Shown: one piece after another, positions 41,182-50,083 of the stretch
How the letters are laid out: every line of letters starts with the position of its first letter
Numbering within the stretch: the first letter of the stretch is position 1
Origin: Ramlibacter ginsenosidimutans
GTDB taxonomy: Bacteria > Pseudomonadota > Gammaproteobacteria > Burkholderiales > Burkholderiaceae_C
Reading direction: 5' to 3' (one strand)
NCBI RefSeq assembly: GCF_042678185.1
Contig: NZ_JBHUDQ010000011.1
Length of the DNA: 64,000 nucleotides
Notes under the pieces: generated by a model
The model's input: the letters and a program-made list of their open reading frames with translations, nothing else
Database searches by the model: none
What the model was told of the DNA's origin: nothing
Position numbers and translations under genes: made by a program

Positions 41182-42162
41182 ATGCAGATCGCACAAACAA
41201 TCACCTCCCCTTCGCGCTATTGCCGTCACTTGGCGATGCTGCGACACCTGGATGCGGCGAGGCTGGAAATGTCGGAACTCACACTGCAACAAAACATCGC
41301 TTGGAACGAACACAAGGCGGGCTCCCTCCTGTCGCTGCTGCAGGGCGCGCTCGCGCCGCGCAACCAGCTGGGATGGTCTCGCTGGCTGCAGGGGGAGATC
41401 CAGCTGTTCCTGCGGCACGACGTGCTGATCGCCGCCTGGGGCGACTTCCGCTCCGGCGCGCTGGCGTACGACGTAATCACGCGCAGCCCCACGCTGGGCC
41501 CCTGCGCCTGGGCGACGCACGAGATCGAGCCCATGATGCTCAAGCTATTCGCCAGGTGGGTTGACGCGCAGCAGGAACCCGTGGTGATGGATGCGGAACG
41601 CCTTTCCAGCGACACGGGCCACTCGCTTCCCTTCTGCCGCTCGGCGCTCGTTCACGGCGTGCAGGACCGTCGCAGCCACTACGACTGCATCTATCTCTTC
41701 CTCGGTCCCGAGGAACTGGCCAGCCCCTTTTCGCAGCAGGTGTGCCGCATGGTGCTTCCCTTCATCGACCTCGGTTTCCGGCAGCTGCCGGATCGTGGCC
41801 AGAAACGCGCGAAGCACGAACTCTCGGGGACCGGCTTCGGCAACAGCAGCTTTGCCGAATGCCTGGCGGCCGAGCGGCCCGGTTCGTCGAGTTCGGGCGA
41901 CTCGCGTTTCGGCGACAGCGGCTGGCCCGAGCCAGCGGCCGGCGAGCGGGGCAGCCCCCTCAGCGCGCGCGAACTGGAGATCATGCAGTGGGTCCGCATG
42001 GGCAAGACCAACGCGGAGATCGCGATCATCCTGAGCCTCAGCACGTTCACGGTGAAGAACCACATGCGCCGGATCTACCGGAAGCTGGACGTGCTCAATC
42101 GTGCGCAGGCCGTCGGCAGCCTGGAAGCCATGCAGCCCGGTCCCCGGTCCGCCGCACGCTGA
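41182..42162 (+). CDS. epsA: EpsA-like LuxR-type regulator
   Basis: A 326-residue regulator with a C-terminal LuxR helix-turn-helix (SPLSARELEIMQWVRMGKTNAEIAIILSLSTFTVKNHMRRIYRKLDV). The N-terminal region (FLRHDVLIAAWGDFRSGALAYDVI) matches the PEP-CTERM-locus regulator EpsA. The start is uncertain: ATG codons at 41182 and 41236 are both possible. It is the first gene of the plus-strand run leading to the TPR lipoprotein and ATPase, and so probably controls the eps locus. Confidence 0.85.
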   Translation: MQIAQTITSPSRYCRHLAMLRHLDAARLEMSELTLQQNIAWNEHKAGSLLSLLQGALAPRNQLGWSRWLQGEIQLFLRHDVLIAAWGDFRSGALAYDVITRSPTLGPCAWATHEIEPMMLKLFARWVDAQQEPVVMDAERLSSDTGHSLPFCRSALVHGVQDRRSHYDCIYLFLGPEELASPFSQQVCRMVLPFIDLGFRQLPDRGQKRAKHELSGTGFGNSSFAECLAAERPGSSSSGDSRFGDSGWPEPAAGERGSPLSARELEIMQWVRMGKTNAEIAIILSLSTFTVKNHMRRIYRKLDVLNRAQAVGSLEAMQPGPRSAAR

Positions 42163-42208
42163 GACCGCACCGCCGCGCGAACGCGGTCTCGCCACAGGAG
42201 GGCCAGAG

Positions 42209-44605
42209 ATGAATGCCATGACGCGGATCTTTTCGGCGTTGCTGCTTGCTGCCGCTGCATGGGCGCTGGTCGCATGCTCCACGCCCGAGGACAAGGTGGA
42301 GCGCTACACGGGACGCGGCCAGTCGCTGCTGAAGGAGGGCGACCCGATCAAGGCGCGACTCGAATTCCAGAATGCTCTGCAGATCAATCCATCGGCCGTC
42401 CCCGCGCTCGTCGGGCTGGCCACCGTGGCAGAGCGCACGCACGACTGGCCCGGCGCGTACCAGCTGTTCACGAAGGTCGTGGAGTTGCAGCCTTCGAACT
42501 TCGAGGCGATCGTCAAGGTCGGCCGGCTGCAGCTCGCATCCGGACAGTTGGACAAGGCACTGGAAAGCGCGCAGGCCGCGTCCTCCCTGCAGCCGGACAA
42601 TGCCGACGTGCTGGGATTGCGCGCCGCAGTGTTCCTGAAACTGGGCGAAGCCGACAAGGCGGTCGCACTCGCGAACCAGGCGCTCGCGAGGGACCCGCGC
42701 CACGTCGACTCGCTGGTGGTGCTGGCGTCGGAGCGCCTGCATGCCCGTGACGCGGACGGAGCCGTCGCGTTCCTCGACAAGGCGCTCGCGTCGGACGAGC
42801 GCAATGTGTCGCTGCAGATGCTGAAGGTGCAGTCGCTCGAAAGCCTCGATCGCCTCGATGCGGCGGAAGCCGTGCTGCACAAGCTGGTCGCGATGTTCCC
42901 CAAGGAGACCGGGTACCGCGATCTCCTGGCGAGCTTCTACGTGAAGCACAAGAAGCCGGTGCAGGCCGAATCGGAATACCGCGCCCTGGTGGCCGCTAAT
43001 CCGAAATCGAACGCACCGAAGCTGCAGTTGGTGCGGTTCCTTGACAGCTCGCAGGGGGCCGAAGCGGCGGCCGCGGAACTTGAGAAGTTCTCGCACGCGG
43101 AGCCGAGCTCGTCCGAACTGAAGCTCGAGCTGGCAAGCGTGCGGCAGCAACAGAAGAACGACGCCGCGGCCATCGCGCTCTGGAACGAAGTCATCGCCGC
43201 AGCGGGCGACACTGATCCGGCGGGCCTCCGCGCGCGCGGAGCCCTCGCGTCCTACCAGCTCGCGCACAAGGACAGCAAGAGCGCCAAGGTTCTGATCGAG
43301 CAGATGCTGGCAAAGGACGCGCGGGACCAGCAAGCGCTCTATCTGCGGGCGGGCATCGCGATGGACGAACGCAGGCTAGACGATGCGGTGGTCGACCTGC
43401 GCGGCATCCTGCGCGACGCGCCGGACTCCGCCGGAGCGCTGCTGCTGCTGGCACGCACGTATGACCTGCAGGGCGCGCGCGACCTGGCAATGCAGTACTA
43501 CTCGGATGCCGCCCAGAGGGGGCGCTTCGCCCCAGCCTATGGCATGCCATACGCAGAACAGCTCGTTGGCGCCGGCCGGGGTCGGCAGGCCGATGGCGTG
43601 CTGCACGAGGTGCTGCGGGCCGCTCCTGCGCACGTGCCGGCGCTCAGGATGCTGGCGGAGATCCACCTGCGGGCCGGTGACTTGGCGGCAGCACAGGCGG
43701 TCGCCAACGAACTCGCCAGGATCGAAGACGCGCAAGGCACCGCCATGCGCGTGCAGGGCGCCGTGCAACTCGCGCGCGGGGACGTGAGTGGCGGCATCGC
43801 CTCGGCCCGGCGCGCCTACGAGCTCACGCCCGGCGAGCCGCAGGCCATGGCCTCGGTGGTGCGCAGTTACCTCGCCGCCGGCAAGCCCAAGGAGGCCCTC
43901 GCCTTTCTGCAGGCAGTGCAGGCAGCGGCACCCACCAACCAGCCTGCGCGCGTGATGCTCGGACAGCTGCTCGCGCGGATGGGCAATGTGCCGGCTGCGG
44001 TCGAGGCGCTCGAGGCAGCGATCCGGATCGAGCCGAAACAGGCTGCACCCTATCAGGCTCTGATCGCCGTTCACCTGGCCAACCACCATCCCGACGAAGC
44101 GCTGGCGGTGTCGTCGCGCGGGCTGCAATCGCTGCCCGGGGACTTCGGCCTGCGCCTCGCACGCGCGAGCACGCTTGAGGCGCTGGGCAAGATGGAGGAC
44201 GCGATCTCGATCTACGAGGCCCTGCTCACCGAGCAGCCGAACGCGGTGATCGTCGCGAACAACCTCGCGTCCTTGTTGGCCGACAACCGCAAGGATCCGG
44301 CCAGCCTGCGCCGCGCCTACGACATCGCGCAGCGCTTCCGTGGCAGCGATCTCCCGCTCGTGAAGGATACGGTGGGCTGGACGATGCACGTGGCCGGCAA
44401 GCACAAGGAGGCCGCAGACCTGCTGAAGTCCGCCTCCACGCAGTTGCCCGACCTCGCCATCGTGCAATACCACTACGGCATGAACCTGCTCTCCCTGAAC
44501 AACGTGCCGGCCGCGCGGAAGGCGCTGCAGCGCTCCCTCGATCTCGCCGCCAAGACGCCTTTCGCGCAGGCCGAAGATGCGCGCAAGGCCTTGCAGAACC
44601 TGTAG
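42209..44605 (+). CDS. prsT: TPR-repeat lipoprotein (PrsT-like)
   Basis: A 798-residue lipoprotein made of many tetratricopeptide repeats. The lipobox is ALVAC with Cys about residue 23, followed by STPEDKVERYTGRGQSLLKEGDPIKARLEFQNALQINP. It matches the PEP-CTERM-system TPR lipoprotein PrsT, which accompanies exosortase-linked exopolysaccharide export. ATG at 42209 is preceded by AGGAG. The ATPase gene follows after 6 nt. Confidence 0.92.
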   Translation: MNAMTRIFSALLLAAAAWALVACSTPEDKVERYTGRGQSLLKEGDPIKARLEFQNALQINPSAVPALVGLATVAERTHDWPGAYQLFTKVVELQPSNFEAIVKVGRLQLASGQLDKALESAQAASSLQPDNADVLGLRAAVFLKLGEADKAVALANQALARDPRHVDSLVVLASERLHARDADGAVAFLDKALASDERNVSLQMLKVQSLESLDRLDAAEAVLHKLVAMFPKETGYRDLLASFYVKHKKPVQAESEYRALVAANPKSNAPKLQLVRFLDSSQGAEAAAAELEKFSHAEPSSSELKLELASVRQQQKNDAAAIALWNEVIAAAGDTDPAGLRARGALASYQLAHKDSKSAKVLIEQMLAKDARDQQALYLRAGIAMDERRLDDAVVDLRGILRDAPDSAGALLLLARTYDLQGARDLAMQYYSDAAQRGRFAPAYGMPYAEQLVGAGRGRQADGVLHEVLRAAPAHVPALRMLAEIHLRAGDLAAAQAVANELARIEDAQGTAMRVQGAVQLARGDVSGGIASARRAYELTPGEPQAMASVVRSYLAAGKPKEALAFLQAVQAAAPTNQPARVMLGQLLARMGNVPAAVEALEAAIRIEPKQAAPYQALIAVHLANHHPDEALAVSSRGLQSLPGDFGLRLARASTLEALGKMEDAISIYEALLTEQPNAVIVANNLASLLADNRKDPASLRRAYDIAQRFRGSDLPLVKDTVGWTMHVAGKHKEAADLLKSASTQLPDLAIVQYHYGMNLLSLNNVPAARKALQRSLDLAAKTPFAQAEDARKALQNL

Positions 44606-44611
44606 GCACGC

Positions 44612-45436
44612 ATGTACGAGTCGTATTACGGGCTGCGGGAGAAGCCGTTCTCGATCCAGCCCGATCCCGAGTTCCTGTTCATGAGCAAGCGGCACCGGCT
44701 GGCATTCACGATGCTGGAATACGGGATCCAGAACCGCGTCGGTTTCTCGGTGATCTGCGGCGAGATCGGCTGCGGCAAGACGACATTGGTCCGCAAGCTG
44801 CTGGACGCCCTGGACGACAGCGTCAATGTCGGACTCGTCTACAACACGCACGCCGACATTGCGGACCTCCTGGAGTGGATCATGCTGGCGTTCGGCCAGC
44901 CCTACGCCGGGATGACGCAGGTGGAGCGCTACGACCGCTTCCAGCAGTTCCTGCTCGCGGAGTACGCGGCGCGCCGGCGCGTCGTCCTGATCGTGGACGA
45001 AGCGCAGAACCTGCACACCGGCGCGCTCGAGTCGCTGCGCATGCTGTCGAACATCAACGCCGACAAGGACCAGCTGCTCCAGGTGATCCTGGTCGGACAG
45101 CCCCAGCTACGCGATCTGCTGAATCGGCCGGAACTGCACCAGTTCACCCAGCGCGTCGGCGCGGACTTCTTCATTCCCCCACTCGGGGCGCGCGAAGTGC
45201 ACCAGTACGTGGAACACCGGTTGAAGGTCGCGGGCCGCGACCAGGAGCTGTTCCAGGAAGACGCGCTGGGCCGGATCGCCGCAGCGTCGCGGGGCGTGCC
45301 GCGCAGCATCAACATCCTCTGCGATACGGCCCTGGTCTACGGGTTCTCCGCCGAGGCGCAGCGCATCGATGCCGCGCTCGTGGAGGAAGTGCTGCAGGAC
45401 CGGCGGGAATACGGCATCCTGCAGGCGCAGGACTGA
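44612..45436 (+). CDS. Exosortase-locus secretion ATPase (ExeA-like)
   Basis: A 274-residue AAA ATPase with the ExeA/GspA-like opening MYESYYGLREKPFSIQPDPEFLFM. Walker A is GEIGCGKTTL (about residue 50), Walker B VVLIVDEAQNL. It matches the ATPase of exosortase loci (XrtA-associated type). It is coupled to prsT and converges on the kinase gene with a 7-nt gap. Confidence 0.93.
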   Translation: MYESYYGLREKPFSIQPDPEFLFMSKRHRLAFTMLEYGIQNRVGFSVICGEIGCGKTTLVRKLLDALDDSVNVGLVYNTHADIADLLEWIMLAFGQPYAGMTQVERYDRFQQFLLAEYAARRRVVLIVDEAQNLHTGALESLRMLSNINADKDQLLQVILVGQPQLRDLLNRPELHQFTQRVGADFFIPPLGAREVHQYVEHRLKVAGRDQELFQEDALGRIAAASRGVPRSINILCDTALVYGFSAEAQRIDAALVEEVLQDRREYGILQAQD

Positions 45437-45443
45437 ACGCGAT

Positions 45444-46274
45444 TCAGTAGTAGCCCTGCGCCACCCTATCGGCGCTGGCCTTGTTCACCACGACGCCGAG
45501 CAGGTTGAAGCGCGAGAGATGGCGCTGGGCCTCCTCGATCTCGCGCTTAGTGCTGGTGCCGCTGCCCACCACCAGCAGCACGCAGTCGACGCGCGGCAGC
45601 ACGGCGATCGCGTCGTCCACTGCCGCCACAGGGGGAAGGTCGATCACGATGATGCGTTCGGCGTACTCGCCGCGCAGCGTGGCAAGAATGCGCCCGACGC
45701 GATCCGAGGCCAGCATCTCGGCAGCGCCCGCCACCTTGCGTTGGGTGGGCAGCACCAGGAAACGTGGGAGGCCCGCGTGCACGATCGCGCTGTGCAGGTC
45801 CGCCTCTCCCGCCAGCACTTCGTTCAGCGAGACGCCGTGCGGCAGGCCGAGGTACGAAGCGACCTGCGGCCGGCGAAGGTCGAAGTCGACCAGGAGCGCG
45901 GTCCTGGACGGATGGTGCGCGATGCTGAGGGCCAGGTTGATTGCCACCACGGATTTGCCGGACTGCATGGATGGCGACGTCACGGCGATCGTGCGCCATC
46001 CGTTTTCCTCCATCTTCTGCAGCACCTGTGTGCGTAGCAGGTCGAAGGCGCGGCGCAGCGGATTCGCCTGCTCCAGGGTGACGATGCGGTGCCGCTCCAG
46101 ATGCGCCGGGTCGAGCGGCAGCAGGTCCACGGGCGCGCCGAGGTCGGCCGCGCTCGTCGCCGGGTGGCCACGCGCACGGAGCGGGTCGTCTCCCGCGGCA
46201 GCCAAAGACGAGGGCTGGGCCTGGGCGCCGGCCTGCTGGCGCGCCCGTTCGATGGCAAGCTTGATGCGTTCCAT
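45444..46274 (-). CDS. epsG: EpsG-like tyrosine autokinase
   Basis: A 276-residue BY-kinase-like ATPase without the membrane part. Walker A is SPSMQSGKSVVAIN (canonical first half altered), Walker A' LLVDFDLRRPQV, and Walker B IIVIDLPPV. It ends GYY, a minimal tyrosine cluster. It partners the EpsF chain-length protein encoded 6 nt upstream. It regulates polymer length and export by phosphorylation. Confidence 0.9.
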   Translation of the reverse strand: MERIKLAIERARQQAGAQAQPSSLAAAGDDPLRARGHPATSAADLGAPVDLLPLDPAHLERHRIVTLEQANPLRRAFDLLRTQVLQKMEENGWRTIAVTSPSMQSGKSVVAINLALSIAHHPSRTALLVDFDLRRPQVASYLGLPHGVSLNEVLAGEADLHSAIVHAGLPRFLVLPTQRKVAGAAEMLASDRVGRILATLRGEYAERIIVIDLPPVAAVDDAIAVLPRVDCVLLVVGSGTSTKREIEEAQRHLSRFNLLGVVVNKASADRVAQGYY

Positions 46275-46280
46275 ATCTTT

Positions 46281-47840
46281 TCAACCCAGGCGGGTGAGGG
46301 CCTTCATGAATACCAGGTCCAGCGGCAGCACGAGGAAATGGACCAACACCAGCGCGATCCCGGCAGCGAGCACGCCACCTCCTGCAACCGCAAGCACGAT
46401 CTTCCTGCGCTGCGCGCGTTCGGCTGCCACCGGGATGATCGGAATGGTGACCAGCGGACGCAGGCCCGTGATCGCACTGATCTGCCCGACACCGCGAACG
46501 ACGCCGTGCATGGACTCCATCAGGCCGACCGCACCGGCCGGCACGCCCAGCGCCAGGAGGAAGCTCAGTGCCAGCATCTTCTTGCGGTCCGGCTTCACCG
46601 GCTTGTCGGGCAAGGCCGGCGGCTCGAGCACGGCGAAGCGCTCCGCCTTCTGGTCGTCTTCGAGGTTCTCGGCAACCTGCGCAGTCATCTGCTTGGCACG
46701 GATCTCCTCGTACTTGCGCTGCGCGCTCTGGTAGTCGCGGGTGAGCCCCGCCAGGTCCTTTTCCACCTGGGGCGATTTCACCAGCGCCACGTCCATCTGG
46801 CCTAGTTGCGCCCGCAGGCTGCTCCGCTGCGCGGCCAGCACCTTCAGTCGCTGGCGCAGCGTCGCGGCGCGCGCATCGATCCGGGCCACTGCGGGGTCGG
46901 CAGACGCACCCGGCTTCGGCGCGGACGCGGCGCCACGGGCGTTGTCGACAGCCTCCTGCTCCAGCTTCGAGAGCCGGCGGCGTGCGGCCTTGACGTCGGG
47001 ATGGCTCTCCGTGTACGTCGCGCTCAGGCGCGCGACTTCGGCCCGCGCCTTCTGCAGTTCCCCCGCGTTTGCGGCAGTGTCCGTGCCGGCCCAGGAACGC
47101 TCGGCTTCGAGGCTGCGCAATTCGTCTTCGGCCGCGGCCTGGTCGCGCTCCACCTGGCGCAGGTCCGACTCCACGCGCTGCATGGCAGCCATGCCGAGCG
47201 CCACGTTTTCCGGCAGGGCGGCCCCGTGCTCCTGCTTGTACTTGGCAATGGCCGCCTCCATGCCGTCCAGTTCCTTCTTCAGCTTGTCCGCTTCCTGGGT
47301 GAGGAACTCGGTGGTCTGCGAGGCCCGCTGCGTGCGCACCTTCACGTTCTCCGCCAGGAACAGCGTCACCAGGTCGTTCGCCACCGATTGCGCAACCTCC
47401 GCGCGCCGGTGCTCGAAGGAGAGCCTGAACGCGATGGTGGCCGGCCCGGCGCGGTCGGGGCGCAGGCTCGCATTCACCAGCTCCACCCCGATGCTCTTGC
47501 GCATGTAATCGATCTGGTCCGAGGGGGTGAGAGTGGACGCCGCGTCGGCGAACAGGTTGTACTTGCGGATAATCCGCAGCAGGTTCTCGCGCGTCATCAC
47601 CCGCTGCTTGATGACCTCGATGCGCTCGTCCGCGTAGGAGGTTACTGTCGCCTGCACGAGGTCGGTGGGAATCTGCTGCGACTCGATCAGGATCAGCCCC
47701 GAAGACAGGTACGTGGGCGGCAGCAGCAGCGAGATTGCGACGCCGACGGCGAGCGTGACGGCGAAGCTGCCGACGATCAGCCAGGCGCGCCGCCTCAGGA
47801 TCGTCAGGTAATCGGCAAGCGTCAGTTGGTAGTCGTCCAT
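46281..47840 (-). CDS. epsF: EpsF-like polysaccharide chain-length determinant (Wzz)
   Basis: A 519-residue Wzz/PCP-family inner-membrane protein. N-terminal membrane helix (WLIVGSFAVTLAVGVAISLLL), a long periplasmic coiled coil (about residues 170-400), and a C-terminal helix pair (RKIVLAVAGGGVLAAGIALVLVHFLVLPL). It controls export chain length with EpsG. GTG three bases upstream of the ATG at 47840 is an alternative start. It follows epsL by 7 nt. Confidence 0.93.
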   Translation of the reverse strand: MDDYQLTLADYLTILRRRAWLIVGSFAVTLAVGVAISLLLPPTYLSSGLILIESQQIPTDLVQATVTSYADERIEVIKQRVMTRENLLRIIRKYNLFADAASTLTPSDQIDYMRKSIGVELVNASLRPDRAGPATIAFRLSFEHRRAEVAQSVANDLVTLFLAENVKVRTQRASQTTEFLTQEADKLKKELDGMEAAIAKYKQEHGAALPENVALGMAAMQRVESDLRQVERDQAAAEDELRSLEAERSWAGTDTAANAGELQKARAEVARLSATYTESHPDVKAARRRLSKLEQEAVDNARGAASAPKPGASADPAVARIDARAATLRQRLKVLAAQRSSLRAQLGQMDVALVKSPQVEKDLAGLTRDYQSAQRKYEEIRAKQMTAQVAENLEDDQKAERFAVLEPPALPDKPVKPDRKKMLALSFLLALGVPAGAVGLMESMHGVVRGVGQISAITGLRPLVTIPIIPVAAERAQRRKIVLAVAGGGVLAAGIALVLVHFLVLPLDLVFMKALTRLG

Positions 47841-47847
47841 CACGGCC

Positions 47848-48990
47848 TCAGAGATCAGATGCGCTGTAGGTCAGGACCAGCGCGATCCTGTTGCTGCGGG
47901 CCGTGCCCTCGAGGCCCTGCTGCCGGTTGACCGAGCCACGGACCGACACCTGCCACCCCGGCGTCCATTGGTGCACCCACGCGACGCTCGCGAAGGTGTT
48001 CGTGCTCTCCGGGTCGGACTGCAGGCTGTAGGCCGCCTGGAGGTTCAGCGAGCTGCGCGGTCCCAGCTCGTAGCGCAGGTGTGCCCGGCCTTCACGGCTT
48101 TCCACGAGGCCGCCGACGGTGTAGTTCACACTGGGCGTACGGGCCAGGTCGATGCCGCCCGACCAGCGTTGGGCGGTGTACTCCGCGCTCAGCCGTCCTT
48201 GCCAGCCATCCTTGGAGGGGTGGTTGAAATGCATGGGCCCAGCACTCGCGTCGAGGCGCAGCGCCTCACTCAGCGACTGCGTAATGCCCAGAAGCGCGCC
48301 GGCGGCCATGCTGCTCGTGCGCCCGGAGCCGGCTTGAGCTGCATCTGTCCTGGGTTCGGGGCGGTAGTACTGCCCGTTCACCGCGGCATACCAGCTGCGG
48401 CGTTCGTCCTGCTGCCACGTAAACCGCGCCGCGCCCACGGTCAGCCGGGAGTCCGGCGTTTGCACGTCGGTGTACTGGTCCCACTCCTGGTTCAGATCCA
48501 CGCCGGCCCTGCTGCGAGCGCTCAGCTCGCGGGTCCAGCTGCCTGCGATGGAGTACAAGGTGCGCGCGCCATCGACACCGACCGGCACGTGCTCTCGCAC
48601 GTCGACGGCACGAAGCGCACGCCGGTCCACCAGGAGAGCCAGCTGCGCCGTGTCCACTGCATCGGCGTGTTTCCAGACGCCGCGCAGTCGCGGGTCCACG
48701 CGGTCCTTCGCCACGTCCGTATTGCTGCTCTTCTCCACCGTGAGCCCTGCCTCCAGGTCGAATTCCTCGTTGCCATAGACATAGCCGGTGGTCAGGTTGG
48801 GGAGGACTCGGAACCAGGTCGTGCCTCGGGGGTCGGTCACGCTCATGTTCGGGTTGGAGTCCCGTTCAATTTCCGTCTGCACGTTCAGCGAGTACAGCGT
48901 CCGCGACTGGGCTAGGGCTGCGGTCGCCCCCGCCGCGCCTGCGACCACCAGGAAGCCGCGCGCGATCCGCCCCGCCACCGCTGCCCCCAC
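47848..48990 (-). CDS. epsL: EpsL-like outer-membrane beta-barrel
   Basis: A 380-residue outer-membrane protein with a signal peptide (ARGFLVVAGAAGATAALAQ) and alternating aromatic strands of a beta-barrel, including SAEYTAQRWSGGIDLARTP and a final strand ending in ALVLTYSASDL. It matches the PEP-CTERM-locus polysaccharide OMP. GTG at 48990 directly follows the epsE stop. It probably forms the outer-membrane passage. Confidence 0.87.
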   Translation of the reverse strand: MGAAVAGRIARGFLVVAGAAGATAALAQSRTLYSLNVQTEIERDSNPNMSVTDPRGTTWFRVLPNLTTGYVYGNEEFDLEAGLTVEKSSNTDVAKDRVDPRLRGVWKHADAVDTAQLALLVDRRALRAVDVREHVPVGVDGARTLYSIAGSWTRELSARSRAGVDLNQEWDQYTDVQTPDSRLTVGAARFTWQQDERRSWYAAVNGQYYRPEPRTDAAQAGSGRTSSMAAGALLGITQSLSEALRLDASAGPMHFNHPSKDGWQGRLSAEYTAQRWSGGIDLARTPSVNYTVGGLVESREGRAHLRYELGPRSSLNLQAAYSLQSDPESTNTFASVAWVHQWTPGWQVSVRGSVNRQQGLEGTARSNRIALVLTYSASDL

Positions 48991-48991
48991 C

Positions 48992-49555
48992 TCAAGGCAC
49001 CATGACGGTGTCGCCGGCCCGCATGACTACGTTGGACTCCAGCGCCTGCCCTTTCAGCAGTTCGCTGTAACGCACACGCAGGGTCTGCTGGCGCGCGTCT
49101 CCTGGAGCCTTCCGCAGGACGACAATCGAATCGGCGTCGGCGAAGCGGTCGAGGCCGCCGGCCTGGCTGAGGACCTGCAGCACCGTGGTGTCCGTGCTGG
49201 TCAGCGCAATGGGGCCCGGCTTGAGAACCTTGCCGAGCACATAGACGCTGTTGCCCTCGGTGGCGGTGACTACCACGCTCACCACCGCGTCCGGAATGTA
49301 GGTCTTGAGGCCTTCGCGGATGCGCCTTTCCACTTCCACGCTGGACGCACCGGCGACCTGGATGCGGCCCACGAGGGGGAAACTGATGCTGCCGTCGGGG
49401 AGGACCCGCACTTCACGATTAAGCGTTTCCTCCTTCCACACGGAGACCTGCAGGCGGTCGCCGGGGCGCAGGGCGTAGCCGTCAGCTGCGGCTTGGGCGC
49501 AGGCGGCGCACGCCGCGAAGACGCAAAGGAGGAACAACACGCAGCGATGAATCAT
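48992..49555 (-). CDS. epsE: EpsE-like polysaccharide export protein
   Basis: A 187-residue periplasmic polysaccharide export protein with a signal peptide (VLFLLCVFAACAACAQA), the Poly_export domain (YALRPGDRLQVSVWKEETLNREVRVLPDGSISFPLVG) and a SLBB-type repeat (VSVVVTATEGNSVYVLGKVLKPG). No lipobox Cys is followed by Gly/Ala in the usual place, so it may be a non-lipidated short Wza type. Coupled with the genes on either side. Confidence 0.93.
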   Translation of the reverse strand: MIHRCVLFLLCVFAACAACAQAAADGYALRPGDRLQVSVWKEETLNREVRVLPDGSISFPLVGRIQVAGASSVEVERRIREGLKTYIPDAVVSVVVTATEGNSVYVLGKVLKPGPIALTSTDTTVLQVLSQAGGLDRFADADSIVVLRKAPGDARQQTLRVRYSELLKGQALESNVVMRAGDTVMVP

Positions 49556-49581
49556 GACAGCCTCTCGATTTCACCCGACGC

Positions 49582-49983
49582 TTACAGCTTGCGCCGGCTC
49601 GAAATCCCCAGGAACGCCAGCAGCGCCGAGCCGAACAGCCACATGGCTCCCGGCAGCGGCACATCTGTGATCCGGGAAGGCACTGCGTGCTGGTCGGAAA
49701 GGGTTCCCACCTGCAGCACGTACTCGCCTGCGCTGAGCAGGTAGGTGTGCAAGGGTGACCCGGTTTTCAGGGCCCGCTCCGCGGCGGGCACGTGGTCGGG
49801 AACCGAGGGCAGAACGATCGCCGAGGCCGCCTGGACGACCGCTTGCTGCACGTCCGCAGGGGCGCCGTGGGGGGCAGGCGCGGCCTGCGGCTCGTGCCGC
49901 AGCGGAACGGGCGCTGCGTGCACGAACCCTGCCGAAGCCAGGGTAGCAGCAACAGCCAACGCCACCAGGCGCGCCTTCATCAT
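49582..49983 (-). CDS. Small VPLPA-type exosortase substrate
   Basis: A 133-residue secreted protein: signal peptide, a Pro/Ala-rich body, and the C-terminus VPLPG (108-112), a hydrophobic helix (AMWLFGSALLAFLGI) and SSRRKL. This matches the VPLPA-CTERM sorting signal for XrtD-type exosortases. It is encoded in the same minus-strand run as the exosortase (51.5 kb), between epsE and epsB, so it is probably its substrate. GTG and ATG starts cluster at 49986-49980. Confidence 0.88.
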   Translation of the reverse strand: MMKARLVALAVAATLASAGFVHAAPVPLRHEPQAAPAPHGAPADVQQAVVQAASAIVLPSVPDHVPAAERALKTGSPLHTYLLSAGEYVLQVGTLSDQHAVPSRITDVPLPGAMWLFGSALLAFLGISSRRKL

Positions 49984-50083
49984 CACGACGACTCCAAGGA
50001 TTTACGAAACCGGACCTCAGGTTACGGACCCGACCACGCGCTCACAATGGTCCGTTGGTGCCAACCTGCGCAAAGGTGTGCCG

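Noticed and set aside
43376..45016. Minus-strand 546-codon frame opposite prsT and the ATPase
   Set aside because: Opposite two strongly supported genes; composition typical of a mirror frame.
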